This document shows positions 43,413 to 52,678 of a DNA stretch of 64,000 nucleotides, piece after piece. Numbering within the stretch: the stretch's first letter is position 1; each line of letters begins with the position of its first letter. The position numbers and the translations under genes were made by a program. The DNA comes from Psychrobacter sp. I-STPA6b (GTDB lineage Bacteria > Pseudomonadota > Gammaproteobacteria > Pseudomonadales > Moraxellaceae), in assembly GCF_020662265.1 (NCBI RefSeq), contig NZ_VEWM01000075.1, forward strand, positions 124,001 to 188,000. Direction: 5' to 3'. The notes below the pieces were generated by a model. That model did no database searches, had not been told where the DNA came from, and saw nothing but the letters and a program-made list of their open reading frames with translations.

Positions 43413-45689
43413 ATGACACATATTGACCAAATCAAAGTCACCAAACGTAATGGACAGCTAGAATCCATTCAGTTAGAAAAAATCCATAAAGTCATCGCAT
43501 GGGCTGCCGAAGGGTTAGACAATGTCTCTGTGTCACAAGTGGAGCTCAAATCACACATTCAGTTTTATGATGGCATCAAAACTCGTGATATTCATGAAAC
43601 CATCATCAAATCTGCCGCTGACTTAATCTCAGAAGAAACCCCAGATTACCAATATTTGGCCGCACGTTTGGCAATTTTTCATCTGCGTAAAATCGCCTAT
43701 AACCAATTTGAGCCACCGCATTTGTATGACCATGTCACTAAACTCACCAATGATGGCAGATATGATAAGCATATCCTACAAGACTACTCCAAAGCCGAAT
43801 TTGATGAATTAAATGACTATATAGACCACTGGCGGGACATGAATTTGGCATATGCTGCTGTTGAGCAAATGGCAGGTAAATACTTGGTACAAGACCGAGT
43901 AACCAAAACGGTTTATGAAAGCCCACAGTTTTTATATGTACTCGTTGGTATGTGCTTATTTGCCAACTACCCCAAAGATGAGCGTATGAGCTACATCAAA
44001 CGCTTTTATGATGCAGCCTCAACTTTTAAAATCTCGTTGCCCACACCAATTATGGCAGGTGTACGTACCCCTTCACGTCAGTTTAGCTCATGTGTGTTAA
44101 TTGAATGTGGTGACAGCTTAGACAGTATCAATGCTACCACCAGTGCCATTGTGCGTTATGTATCACAGCGGGCAGGGATTGGCGTGAATGCAGGCAAAAT
44201 TCGTGCTTTGGGTAGCCCAATTCGTAGCGGTGAGGCTCAACATACTGGCTGTATCCCCTTTTATAAACTATTCCAAACAGCGGTCAAATGCTGTTCACAA
44301 GGGGGTGTACGTGGTGGTGCAGCGACCTTATTTTATCCACTATGGCATTTAGAAGTTGAATCATTATTGGTACTCAAAAACAATCGTGGCGTGGAAGATA
44401 ACCGAGTTCGTCATATGGATTATGGCGTGCAGATTAACAAACTGCTTTATACCCGCCTTATCAAAGGTCAAGATATTTGCCTGTTTTCACCTTCGGACGT
44501 TGATGGCTTATATGAGGCATTTTTTGCTGACCAAGATGAGTTTGAGCGTCTATACCACCAATACGAACAAGACGAAAGTATTCGCAAACGCCATATCCCT
44601 GCCGCCGAGCTGTTTAGTCTGATGATGCAGGAGCGAGCCAGTACAGGGCGGATTTATATCCAAAATGTTGACCACTGCAACACTCACAGCCCGTTTAATC
44701 CTGAGCTTGCTCCCATCCGCCAGTCTAACTTGTGTATGGAAATCGCTCTACCCACCAAGCCACTCGATAACATCAATGATGAAAATGGCGAGATTGCCCT
44801 TTGTACCTTATCGGCGGTGAATTTGGGTAAAGTCGAAGATGTCAGCGACATCGAAGAACCTGCCGAACTTATCGTGCGTGCATTGGACGCTCTACTCGAC
44901 TATCAAGATTATCCTGTAAAAGCAGCAGAAAATGGCAGTAAAAAACGCCGAACTTTGGGCGTAGGGGTGATTAACTTTGCCTATTATCTGGCGAAAAATG
45001 GCACAAAATATTCTGACCTTGCCGCACTTGGTTTAACACATAAAACCTTTGAGGCATTGCAATATTATCTACTAAAAGCTTCTAACAAATTGGCGCAAGA
45101 AAAAGGGGCATGCCCTGCCTTTAATGAGACTACCTATTCACAAGGGATTTTGCCAATTGACACGTATAAATCTGACCTTGATAGCATCTGCCAAGAGCCG
45201 TTGCATTTAGATTGGGAAGGATTGCGTACCGATATCAAAACACATGGCTTGCGTAACTCGACCCTTACCGCCTTAATGCCTTCTGAAACTTCCAGTCAGA
45301 TTGCCAACGCCACCAATGGTATCGAGCCACCTCGTGGCTTGGTATCCATCAAAGCGTCCAAAGATGGTATTTTAAAACAGGTCGTTCCTGATATTGACAA
45401 ACTTAAAAACCAATACGAACTATTGTGGCAAATGCCTAATAATGATGGCTATCTAAAACTGGTTGCCATCATGCAAAAATTTATCGACCAAAGCATTTCT
45501 GCCAATACCAATTATGACCCCAGCCGATTTGAGGGGCAACGTGTACCAATGAAGGTATTGTTAAAAGATTTGCTAACCGCTTATAAGTTAGGGGTTAAAA
45601 CCTTGTACTATCACAATACCCGAGATGGGGCTAATGACGCTCAAGCAGATATGGATGATGGCTGTGAAGGTGGGGCGTGTAAGTTGTAG
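43413..45689 (+). CDS. nrdA: Class Ia ribonucleotide reductase large subunit NrdA
   Basis: Reduces ribonucleoside diphosphates to deoxyribonucleotides, with NrdB. About 758 residues: N-terminal ATP cone (KVTKRNGQLESIQLEKIHKVI), the barrel with redox cysteines in FSSCVLIECGDS and EIALCTLSAVNLG, radical-site cysteine region NLCMEIALP, and a C-terminal CEGGAC swinging arm. The ATG at 43413 is chosen because GGAG lies at the right distance; the in-frame ATG at 43401 has none. Regulated presumably by NrdR (boxes upstream). The partner nrdB is not adjacent: an AT-rich foreign-looking gene lies between. Confidence 0.96.
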   Translation: MTHIDQIKVTKRNGQLESIQLEKIHKVIAWAAEGLDNVSVSQVELKSHIQFYDGIKTRDIHETIIKSAADLISEETPDYQYLAARLAIFHLRKIAYNQFEPPHLYDHVTKLTNDGRYDKHILQDYSKAEFDELNDYIDHWRDMNLAYAAVEQMAGKYLVQDRVTKTVYESPQFLYVLVGMCLFANYPKDERMSYIKRFYDAASTFKISLPTPIMAGVRTPSRQFSSCVLIECGDSLDSINATTSAIVRYVSQRAGIGVNAGKIRALGSPIRSGEAQHTGCIPFYKLFQTAVKCCSQGGVRGGAATLFYPLWHLEVESLLVLKNNRGVEDNRVRHMDYGVQINKLLYTRLIKGQDICLFSPSDVDGLYEAFFADQDEFERLYHQYEQDESIRKRHIPAAELFSLMMQERASTGRIYIQNVDHCNTHSPFNPELAPIRQSNLCMEIALPTKPLDNINDENGEIALCTLSAVNLGKVEDVSDIEEPAELIVRALDALLDYQDYPVKAAENGSKKRRTLGVGVINFAYYLAKNGTKYSDLAALGLTHKTFEALQYYLLKASNKLAQEKGACPAFNETTYSQGILPIDTYKSDLDSICQEPLHLDWEGLRTDIKTHGLRNSTLTALMPSETSSQIANATNGIEPPRGLVSIKASKDGILKQVVPDIDKLKNQYELLWQMPNNDGYLKLVAIMQKFIDQSISANTNYDPSRFEGQRVPMKVLLKDLLTAYKLGVKTLYYHNTRDGANDAQADMDDGCEGGACKL

Positions 45690-45917
45690 GAATTAAAATA
45701 CAATATTATCACAATGATTTAGTTTTTTATTTTGTAATAACTAATGATGAGGTGAAATAAAACGAAAGTTTAATATAAAAAACACTTATGCAAAAATATA
45801 TTATACTAAGCTATTTTTAATAACTTTAGTAAATATATTGATAATTATGGAACATATTTTTTAGCAGTTATCTTTTAATAAAGATAATTTCCACATCTGT
45901 ATTAGAGAGAATTTATT

Positions 45918-46769
45918 ATGAGCACCAATGAAATAAATATACAAGAAATTCAAAATATGTCTAGAGAATATATCAATAATTATAATAATAATGCAAAAGC
46001 TATTGATATTTTCAAATTAGATATATCCAACGATTGGGTCGTTGCACATTGCCTATGTATTTTAGATTTTATTAAAGTATTAGAGCAATCCAATCCCACA
46101 GAAAAAGTCCAACTTGAAAGCGAGTTTATTCGTGAGTTTCAAGATTTCAACATATCTTTATCAAAAATAAATGGCATAGATCCAATTTATACACCTTCTC
46201 AATCTACAGAAACAGTAAGTCATATTAGCTCTATACAAGCATTAAATAGTGCTGAAAAAATTTTAAAACATCCAAAATATGAAACATATCTATCTTTAGA
46301 ATATCAAAAAGAAATCGTACCCTTTATGATACGCCAAGCTATAGAAATTAAAATAATACAAGAAATGCTTGGTGTAGATTACAGTTATAAAAACAATAAT
46401 ACGCAAAGAGAACTCCTTCTGATAAATTTAAGTAAATATATTGATTTTATAGAACAAGACAATAATCATCTATTCCAATTACCATCCACAGATCTTATCA
46501 GAAATATAGATTATGTAAACAAGTGGACTAATAATTTTATACATACTGGGATACGCTCATTTTCTTGGATAAAAAATACAGCAATAGATATTATTCAACC
46601 CTTATTTCAAGAAAGTGCGCTCTATAATAACTTTCGTTCTAATAACTTTATACAAGATAGAGATAACAAACTGAAAAATTATTTCAGAAACCTTCCCACA
46701 AATCGTTTCAGAAATGTAGAATTTGAATATTTAGATGAAGAAGAAAAAACTTTTATATCTAAAAAATAA
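45918..46769 (+). CDS. Protein of unknown function inserted between nrdA and nrdB
   Basis: 283 residues, not recognised. The sequence is soluble, mostly helical by composition, very rich in Asn, Ile, Glu and Lys; no signal peptide or membrane segment. The gene is much more AT-rich than nrdA and nrdB and lies in a unit of its own, with AGAGAGAA before the ATG, 228 bp after nrdA and 34 bp before nrdB. A helical C-terminal half with WTNNFIHTGIRSFSW faintly recalls HEPN-type domains, but the RNase motif (R-x4-6-H) is not clear. It is probably an acquired accessory gene; a role in defence or stress is conceivable but unproven. Confidence 0.75.
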   Translation: MSTNEINIQEIQNMSREYINNYNNNAKAIDIFKLDISNDWVVAHCLCILDFIKVLEQSNPTEKVQLESEFIREFQDFNISLSKINGIDPIYTPSQSTETVSHISSIQALNSAEKILKHPKYETYLSLEYQKEIVPFMIRQAIEIKIIQEMLGVDYSYKNNNTQRELLLINLSKYIDFIEQDNNHLFQLPSTDLIRNIDYVNKWTNNFIHTGIRSFSWIKNTAIDIIQPLFQESALYNNFRSNNFIQDRDNKLKNYFRNLPTNRFRNVEFEYLDEEEKTFISKK

Positions 46770-46803
46770 ATATTTTATTAAGCTAAAGGTATATTAACAT
46801 CCT

Positions 46804-47937
46804 ATGACCTACTCCATCTTTTGCCAAATCCCAAATAACGCCCTAACCGAACCGATGTTTTTCGGACAGCCAGTCAATGTCGCCCGATATGACCAGCAAA
46901 AGCATCCAATTTTTGAGCAGCTTATCGAAAAGCAACTGTCCTTTTTTTGGCGACCTGAAGAAGTGGACGTCTCTCGCGACCGTATGGACTTTGGTAACTT
47001 ATCCACCCATGAGCAACATATATTTTTAAGCAATCTAAAATACCAAACCTTACTCGACTCCATTCAAGGTCGTAGCCCCAATGTCGTGCTGTTGCCATTG
47101 GTATCTATTCCTGAACTTGAAACATGGATTGAAACATGGTCATTTTCAGAAACCATTCATTCACGCAGTTATACTCATATTATTCGTAATATTGTCAATG
47201 ACCCAAGTCGTGTCTTTGATGATATCATTGCCAATGAAAATATCTTACAACGTGCCAGCGATATCGCTCGTTATTATGATGACCTTTACCAAAACTCACA
47301 GATTTATAGCTTATACGGGGCAGGCACACACACCATTAACGGTCAGCAAATCACAGTCGATTTAACCTCCCTAAAAAAACAGCTTTATTTGTGTTTAATG
47401 GCGGTTAATGTACTTGAGGCAATTCGTTTTTATGTGTCATTTGCTTGCTCATTTGCTTTTGCCGAACGCAAGCTGATGGAAGGCAATGCCAAAATCATCA
47501 AACTGATTGCTCGTGATGAGGCACTGCATTTAACCAGTACCCAACATATGCTGAACATCTTACGAACTGGCAGAGATGATCCAGAGATGGTACAAATCGC
47601 TGAAGATTGCCATGAGCAAAGTATCGAAATTTTCCGCACCGCCGCCGAGCAAGAAAAAGCATGGGCGGGCTATCTATTTAAAGACGGCTCAATGATAGGC
47701 TTAAATAAAGACATTTTATGTCAATATGTAGAATATATCACCAATTTGCGTATGGAGGCGGTGGGCTTACCTGCAATCTTCCCTAATGCCAAATCCAATC
47801 CCATTCCATGGATTAATACGTGGCTATCTTCTGATAACGTGCAGGTCGCCCCACAAGAAACCGAGATTAGCTCTTATTTGGTTGGGCAAATTGATGCGGA
47901 TTTATCAGACAGTGACTTTGATGACTTTGAACTGTAA
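46804..47937 (+). CDS. nrdB: Class Ia ribonucleotide reductase small subunit NrdB
   Basis: 377-residue ferritin-like radical subunit with the diiron site and stable tyrosyl radical. The radical tyrosine is Y123 ([17 protein letters not shown]); iron ligands lie in that helix, in [29 protein letters not shown] and in [15 protein letters not shown]. The C-terminal tail [11 protein letters not shown](SD) docks to NrdA. End-to-end similarity to E. coli NrdB is very high. It starts 34 bp after the inserted gene and is followed by the yfaE-type ferredoxin. Confidence 0.97.
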   Translation: MTYSIFCQIPNNALTEPMFFGQPVNVARYDQQKHPIFEQLIEKQLSFFWRPEEVDVSRDRMDFGNLSTHEQHIFLSNLKYQTLLDSIQGRSPNVVLLPLVSIPELETWIETWSFSETIHSRSYTHIIRNIVNDPSRVFDDIIANENILQRASDIARYYDDLYQNSQIYSLYGAGTHTINGQQITVDLTSLKKQLYLCLMAVNVLEAIRFYVSFACSFAFAERKLMEGNAKIIKLIARDEALHLTSTQHMLNILRTGRDDPEMVQIAEDCHEQSIEIFRTAAEQEKAWAGYLFKDGSMIGLNKDILCQYVEYITNLRMEAVGLPAIFPNAKSNPIPWINTWLSSDNVQVAPQETEISSYLVGQIDADLSDSDFDDFEL

Positions 47938-48015
47938 TGTTTAAACAGTAGTATCTAAAAACAAAAAACCTCTTAACCAGCTGTCGCCATACAAATAATG
48001 AATAGGTATCCTGTT

Positions 48016-48294
48016 ATGGCATGGATTATTACATCACAGACTCGATTTTACTTACATGAAGGTGAGACTTTACTTGCAGGGTTATTGCGCACCGGTCATG
48101 ATGTTAATTTTCAATGCCAAGCAGGGTACTGTGGCAGTTGTCGTGTCAAGCTTGTCTCATCATCACATCCCGTCACTTATACACAACATCCTTTAGCCAT
48201 GCTCGAAGATAACGACATACTCCCCTGTTGCTGTCAGGTCACAGGGGTTCTGACTATTCGTACAACATCTGACCATACACTGAATGACTCTTAG
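48016..48294 (+). CDS. yfaE: YfaE-type 2Fe-2S ferredoxin for NrdB maintenance
   Basis: About 92 residues. The plant-type [2Fe-2S] motif CQAGYCGSC and the distal CCC (LPCCCQ) supply the cluster ligands. In E. coli YfaE reduces the diiron centre of NrdB to rebuild the tyrosyl radical, and its gene follows nrdB, as here. The in-frame ATG at 47998 is an alternative start adding six residues. Confidence 0.88.
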   Translation: MAWIITSQTRFYLHEGETLLAGLLRTGHDVNFQCQAGYCGSCRVKLVSSSHPVTYTQHPLAMLEDNDILPCCCQVTGVLTIRTTSDHTLNDS

Positions 48295-48297
48295 CCC

Positions 48298-48837
48298 TTA
48301 AAGCTCATACTGCCGACCTAACCTATCCACATAAGTCACTATCGTTGGTATGCGATGCTCACCTGCCAGCTTTGACACCATATCTTTGGCTTGTAAGGTG
48401 TCTATACCAATACTGGTCACATAAAGCGGGTGCTTACTGTGCCCTCGCCATACCGCATACTCATCACTGATGTCACAAAATTGATTTTTAGCGATACCAA
48501 TGATGGGCTTTTTATCATTGAGATGGTCGTATAAATATTTGCCTAATCCTGCCTTTTGTACCCCGTCTAACCATACATAACCGTCGATGATAATCACATC
48601 ATAAGGCTGGCTAACCTGCTCAATCAAAGCCAATAGACATGGCATTTCTCGTTTATAAAACTGCCCTGACTCATAAGGGGCGACATCGCTGACAGTGGTT
48701 TGGTATTCGGCTAATATTTGGTTTTGCTCAATGCCTTGAAAGCGAACGCCAGCTACATGGGCAATTATTTTGCCATTTTCTTCTTGGTAATGAACATCCA
48801 GTATTAAGTAAGCTAATTGTTTGATTAGATTTATCAA
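48298..48837 (-). CDS. nfi: Endonuclease V homologue with a replaced 5' end
   Basis: 179-residue protein of the endonuclease V family, which nicks DNA near deoxyinosine. Conserved sites are D14 (LILDVHY), E64 (YKREMPCLL), D85 (IIIDGYVWLD) and K117 (GIAKNQF), then GEHRIPTIVTYVDRLGR at the C-terminus. All catalytic residues are present. The frame opens with TTG at 48837 without a ribosome binding site; the first about 10 codons overlap, in another frame, a duplicated fragment of the gene at 48939-49859. The original start seems lost by recombination, so translation may depend on coupling to that fragment. It converges on yfaE (4 bp apart). The annotation as active enzyme is likely but the start is uncertain. 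Confidence 0.72.
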   Translation of the reverse strand: MINLIKQLAYLILDVHYQEENGKIIAHVAGVRFQGIEQNQILAEYQTTVSDVAPYESGQFYKREMPCLLALIEQVSQPYDVIIIDGYVWLDGVQKAGLGKYLYDHLNDKKPIIGIAKNQFCDISDEYAVWRGHSKHPLYVTSIGIDTLQAKDMVSKLAGEHRIPTIVTYVDRLGRQYEL

Positions 48838-48839
48838 AA

Positions 48840-48949
48840 AAAATTCCTGTGTAATATTTATCTTGGTAATACCATTGACCGTTATTTTTAGTTAAAAGTG
48901 TAGATTTTAGTCTATACATAGTTAATGTCGTATCTTTATCAATATACAA
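48840..48949 (-). pseudogene. Truncated 5' duplicate of the neighbouring YwqK-like gene
   Basis: About 36 codons (MYRLKSTLLTKNNGQWYYQD, then KYYTGIFFDKSNQ) parallel to the N-terminus of the 306-residue protein next door (LKSTLLTQLNGKWYYQDELY, then TGIVFFDKPNNQ). After that the similarity stops and the DNA becomes the endonuclease V gene in another frame (the fragment's own frame runs to 48728). It is best seen as a duplicated and truncated gene start fused upstream of nfi. Confidence 0.6.
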
Positions 48950-49859
48950 TATTAATATGGGGTAAAACGGCTTTAAGACTCTCTATCTGCTCTAAGGATG
49001 TTTCTTTATCTAGAAACATTTCTCTAAGAGAGCTAAAAAATTGTGTGTTACTAAAAACATCTAAATCCTTGAGACCGTCCAGACCACTAATATAAATTTT
49101 CTCTACATGACTGAAGCTATTGTTTGTCAACCATATACAGAACAACTTGTCTATCATATCTTCACTAATGCGTAGAGATACAAATTTATCAAATACAAAA
49201 TACCGATAGCTCTCTATTAACTCATACATTTTTGGCAAAGGAACTGGACAGTCAAGGTAGTTTCTTGAGTTAAGGATATTACCTATGATTGTTAATCCAC
49301 CTAGTCTGTTTGTTTTTGGTATATACTTGATAGAAATATCCTCAAGTTGATTGGTTTCTTTACAAGTTTTACCATACCCAAAAGTTACATATTCTTGACT
49401 GGTATTCGAATAATTAAAGCCTGATTGATCATAGTCGTATCGAAGTTCAAACATGGATGGTTCATAGGGATTTGTCCACCACATAATTTGATTTTCTGTT
49501 TCGCCATTTTCAATGGTATAGATTTCTCTTTCGCAGATACCTTTATCAAAGGTATATGACATACCTTGATATAACTTACCTTGATAAAGTTGTGGTATCG
49601 TGCCACAACCATATTCATCTAAGTCCTCATTACAGAATCCTGTAGAGTCAATACTAATAGGTGAAGGTAATCCTATCTGACAAGGTGAGATATAAGGTAA
49701 ACCAATCTCACCTTCTCTAACTTCATAGGCTTCTAACTGATTATTAGGTTTATCAAAAAAAACAATGCCTGTGTAAAGCTCATCTTGATAATACCATTTG
49801 CCATTGAGCTGGGTTAGCAGTGTTGATTTAAGTCGTTTTAAATACATATTATCTCTCAT
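48939..49859 (-). CDS. Hypothetical protein with MORN_2/YwqK-like N-terminus
   Basis: 306 residues, soluble. The N-terminal part has repeat units of the YwqK/MORN_2 style (NGKWYYQDELYTGIVFFD, later YQGKLYQGMSYTFDKG) and the C-terminal part has leucine-rich-repeat-like spacing (VEKIYISGLDGLKDLDVF ... FSSLREMFLD). YwqK proteins are often annotated as antitoxin- or immunity-like partners, but no toxin gene is present here. Start uncertain: ATG 49859 overlaps the previous stop by 4 bases (ATGA), and ATG 49847 is an alternative. It has no homologue I can name and the AT-rich composition fits an accessory cluster. Confidence 0.6.
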   Translation of the reverse strand: MRDNMYLKRLKSTLLTQLNGKWYYQDELYTGIVFFDKPNNQLEAYEVREGEIGLPYISPCQIGLPSPISIDSTGFCNEDLDEYGCGTIPQLYQGKLYQGMSYTFDKGICEREIYTIENGETENQIMWWTNPYEPSMFELRYDYDQSGFNYSNTSQEYVTFGYGKTCKETNQLEDISIKYIPKTNRLGGLTIIGNILNSRNYLDCPVPLPKMYELIESYRYFVFDKFVSLRISEDMIDKLFCIWLTNNSFSHVEKIYISGLDGLKDLDVFSNTQFFSSLREMFLDKETSLEQIESLKAVLPHINIVY

Positions 49860-50119
49860 CCCGATGCAAAAGAAGCTTTTTCAGGCAATATATTATCTTT
49901 TCTATAACTTTTACCTACAGCTACCATTGCTCTTTTATATAATGACTTCTTCGCATTATGCCCAATATCTTCAATTAATAAAAACGTCCTCTCAAAGTCA
50001 ATGTTTTCCAGCTCATATTTTCTTAGTGCAAATATTCCATCTTTGATGCTTGAACCATTATAGAATCGATATATAGCAATATCTTCATTTTCAAATACTT
50101 TTTCTACGTTAACATACAT
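49856..50119 (-). CDS. Small hypothetical protein
   Basis: 87 residues, no signal peptide, rich in charged residues (VEKVFENEDIAIYRFYN ... ERTFLLIEDIGHNAKK). It ends overlapping the start of the 306-residue gene by ATGA, so they form a translationally coupled pair. Not recognised; the pairing of a small and a larger AT-rich gene is like toxin/immunity or TA-style modules but nothing in it supports a specific function. Confidence 0.5.
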   Translation of the reverse strand: MYVNVEKVFENEDIAIYRFYNGSSIKDGIFALRKYELENIDFERTFLLIEDIGHNAKKSLYKRAMVAVGKSYRKDNILPEKASFASG

Positions 50120-50278
50120 GATATATCCCAGTTTTCAATACTTAGTAGACAAGACTTAGTAGACAAATTACCAGTCCCATTCTTTATTTTTAATCACATC
50201 ATCTACATCCTCAGATATTTGTATCAAAACTACCATACCCAATAATTTCATCTAAACAAGGATAAAACATGCGCCCAT

Positions 50279-50305
50279 AAAAAAAGCTGAGTATATCACC
50301 CAGCT
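50279..50305 (-). terminator. Terminator of the valine catabolic operon
   Basis: On the minus strand AGCTGGGT-GATAT-ACTCAGCT followed by seven T (complement of 50279-50305), 40 bp after the mmsB stop. Confidence 0.88.
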
Positions 50306-50344
50306 ATTTTATCCACACTTGTTTTAAAAGCTATCCTAATCGCT

Positions 50345-51250
50345 CTACTTTGATAACACGCTCTCATCATAATCCGCCATAATACTAGAAAAATCCGCAT
50401 CGGCATGGCTTTGGCTGTGTTTATCATATAACTCAGTGGCTTTTTGCCCCATCGGCAATTCAACGCCTGTATCTTTGGCAGTTTGCATGGCAAGATTTAA
50501 ATCTTTAAGCATCAGTTTACTCATAAATCCGCCCGTATAACCACGGCTAGATGGCACATTTTCCATCACGTCAGGGTAAGGGTTATATACCTCTAGCGTC
50601 CAGTTACGCCCTGAGCTTTGTAGCATGATATCGGACAATACTTTGGGGTCAAGACCGTTTTTCACCCCCAGATTCAAGGCTTCTGCCGTACCACTCATCA
50701 AGATACCCAATAGCATGTTATTACAGATTTTGGCGACCTGCCCTGCCCCATGCTCTCCTGCATGAAAGATATTTTTACCCATGTTTTCTAAAATGGGCTT
50801 GGCTTTATTAAATGCCGACTCATCACCACCGACGATAAAGGTTAATGTGCCTGCTGCTGCTCCTGCTGTGCCACCTGACACTGGCGCATCTAAAAAGTCA
50901 ATGCCATGCTCACAAGCCACTTCTGCAACTTCCCGAGCATCTGCTGCGGCAATGGTACTGCTATCAATCACTAATGTACCTTTAGGCAGGGTAGCCAGTA
51001 AGCCTTGCTCACCCTCTTGCCCCATATAGACAGACTTAACATGCTTGCCAGCAGGTAGCATACTAATCACCACCTCGGCATTTTCACATGTCTTTTGCAC
51101 ACTATCACAGGCGGTTGCCCCTGCTTGTTGTAGCTGATTCATGGCATCGGCTGATAAGTCAAAAACTTGTACATTATGCCCATTTTTAACCAAGTTTTGT
51201 GCCATGGGCGCACCCATATTACCCAAACCAATAAATGCAATTGTTGTCAT
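50345..51250 (-). CDS. mmsB: 3-hydroxyisobutyrate dehydrogenase MmsB
   Basis: Oxidises 3-hydroxyisobutyrate to methylmalonate semialdehyde with NAD in valine breakdown. 301 residues: N-terminal Rossmann fold (IAFIGLGNMGAPMAQNLVKNGH), the substrate loop DAPVSGGTAGAAAGTLTFIVGG and the catalytic-lysine helix GAGQVAKICNNMLLG. A strong AAGGAG precedes the ATG. Last gene of the six-gene operon prpE-mmsA-acd-ech-hibch-mmsB; its terminator follows. Confidence 0.92.
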   Translation of the reverse strand: MTTIAFIGLGNMGAPMAQNLVKNGHNVQVFDLSADAMNQLQQAGATACDSVQKTCENAEVVISMLPAGKHVKSVYMGQEGEQGLLATLPKGTLVIDSSTIAAADAREVAEVACEHGIDFLDAPVSGGTAGAAAGTLTFIVGGDESAFNKAKPILENMGKNIFHAGEHGAGQVAKICNNMLLGILMSGTAEALNLGVKNGLDPKVLSDIMLQSSGRNWTLEVYNPYPDVMENVPSSRGYTGGFMSKLMLKDLNLAMQTAKDTGVELPMGQKATELYDKHSQSHADADFSSIMADYDESVLSK

Positions 51251-51326
51251 ATCTTACTCCTTGTTGTTTTCAATATATTCCTTTAAATATCTAAATATCA
51301 GTCCTGTTATAAACAATCTATACAGG

Positions 51327-52607
51327 TTAACCTTTTACCCACTTATTACCCCATGCGCTATCCGTCAACCAAGAAGCAAAGGGATGATTTTCACCATACG
51401 GATTGCTAAAGTGGGATTCAATATATGCTTGCCCATCGCTAGTTAAGCAGTCAGCAAGGGTTTTTGACCAGTTGGGGGATTTGTCTTTATCAATGAGTAA
51501 TGCCCGTACCCCTTCTTGAAAGTCAGGTTTATCCGCACAGTGGGTAGCAACATTGGCTTCTAAATACAACACCTGCTCTAATGATAAATCTTTGACTTTA
51601 TAAAATAATTCATAAGTCAAAACAGCAGTGACAGGACAGCCATGACGATAGGTTGCTAGGGCTTTTTGAGTCCATTTATCTGTCATAAACCCATCAATCA
51701 ATGCACTGTCTAAGCCCATACCATTAACAAGCTGAGTAACAAACTGAGTTAACTTATCATCATCTTGCAATAACGCATCAATATCTGCCAAACCACCAAC
51801 ATTCATCAAGGCATGAAGCACTTGCCAATATTGTGCTAATTTACTGGCAGGCATTGCAGGTTTATTTTGCGCAGTTTGGCTGAGTGTAGCAAGGGCATGG
51901 CTGGTGATATCATGGGCAGTTTGGCTATTTTGATCTTCAGTAACAGATGACCAATTGGCATTGCTTAAGGCTTTCACCACCTCATCATAGCCCTCACTAG
52001 CAATGGCATATTCTGCCAAATTGGCTAGCATGGCATCACTACCCTGACACATTGCCCCAGTTAAGCCTAAAAACAGACCCATTTTTGCTGGCATACGTTG
52101 TAAAAACCAACTGCCTGTCGCATCAGGGAATAAACCAATGGTAATCTCTGGCATGGCAAAACGGGTAGTTTCGGTAACGATACGGTGACTACAGGCTGCC
52201 ATCAGTCCCATACCACCACCCATAACGATACCATTTCCCCACAAAATCAATGGCTTAGGATAAAAATGCATTTGTCGATATAGGGCATACTCACTACCAA
52301 AAAACTCCTTGGCATAAGGGTTTGGTAGCGGTGGGTTTTCACACATGCTGTCATAGAGCTTGCGAATATTCCCTCCAGCACAAAATGCCTTATCACCTGC
52401 CCCACGCAACATAATCGCCACAATGCTACTATCCTGCTCCCATTGACTCAACTGCTCAGATAAGCGTCGGCACATATCCACACTGAGGGCATTTAAGGCT
52501 TTGGGGTCATTTAAAGTTAATATACCCAGTTTAAAGCCGTCATGAGTGGGCTGAGTGTCAATAAGAACACAGTCTTGCTGGGTGTTTTGTTGTGCTGTAT
52601 CTGTCAT
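51327..52607 (-). CDS. 3-hydroxyisobutyryl-CoA hydrolase
   Basis: 426-residue enzyme of the enoyl-CoA hydratase/isomerase superfamily, HIBCH type. Crotonase oxyanion-hole segments are GDKAFCAGGNIRKLYD and GIVMGGGMGLMAACSHRIVTE, then PEITIGLFPDATGSWFL. The length and the C-terminal ECH_2 half separate it from ordinary hydratases. It releases free 3-hydroxyisobutyrate, the substrate of the next gene product MmsB, which supports this specific call. Confidence 0.88.
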   Translation of the reverse strand: MTDTAQQNTQQDCVLIDTQPTHDGFKLGILTLNDPKALNALSVDMCRRLSEQLSQWEQDSSIVAIMLRGAGDKAFCAGGNIRKLYDSMCENPPLPNPYAKEFFGSEYALYRQMHFYPKPLILWGNGIVMGGGMGLMAACSHRIVTETTRFAMPEITIGLFPDATGSWFLQRMPAKMGLFLGLTGAMCQGSDAMLANLAEYAIASEGYDEVVKALSNANWSSVTEDQNSQTAHDITSHALATLSQTAQNKPAMPASKLAQYWQVLHALMNVGGLADIDALLQDDDKLTQFVTQLVNGMGLDSALIDGFMTDKWTQKALATYRHGCPVTAVLTYELFYKVKDLSLEQVLYLEANVATHCADKPDFQEGVRALLIDKDKSPNWSKTLADCLTSDGQAYIESHFSNPYGENHPFASWLTDSAWGNKWVKG

Positions 52608-52678
52608 ACGTTTACCTAATTATTGTCTATACGCTATCTGGTGATTGCAATTATTAAGATTGTATCAAGGCTATTTTT

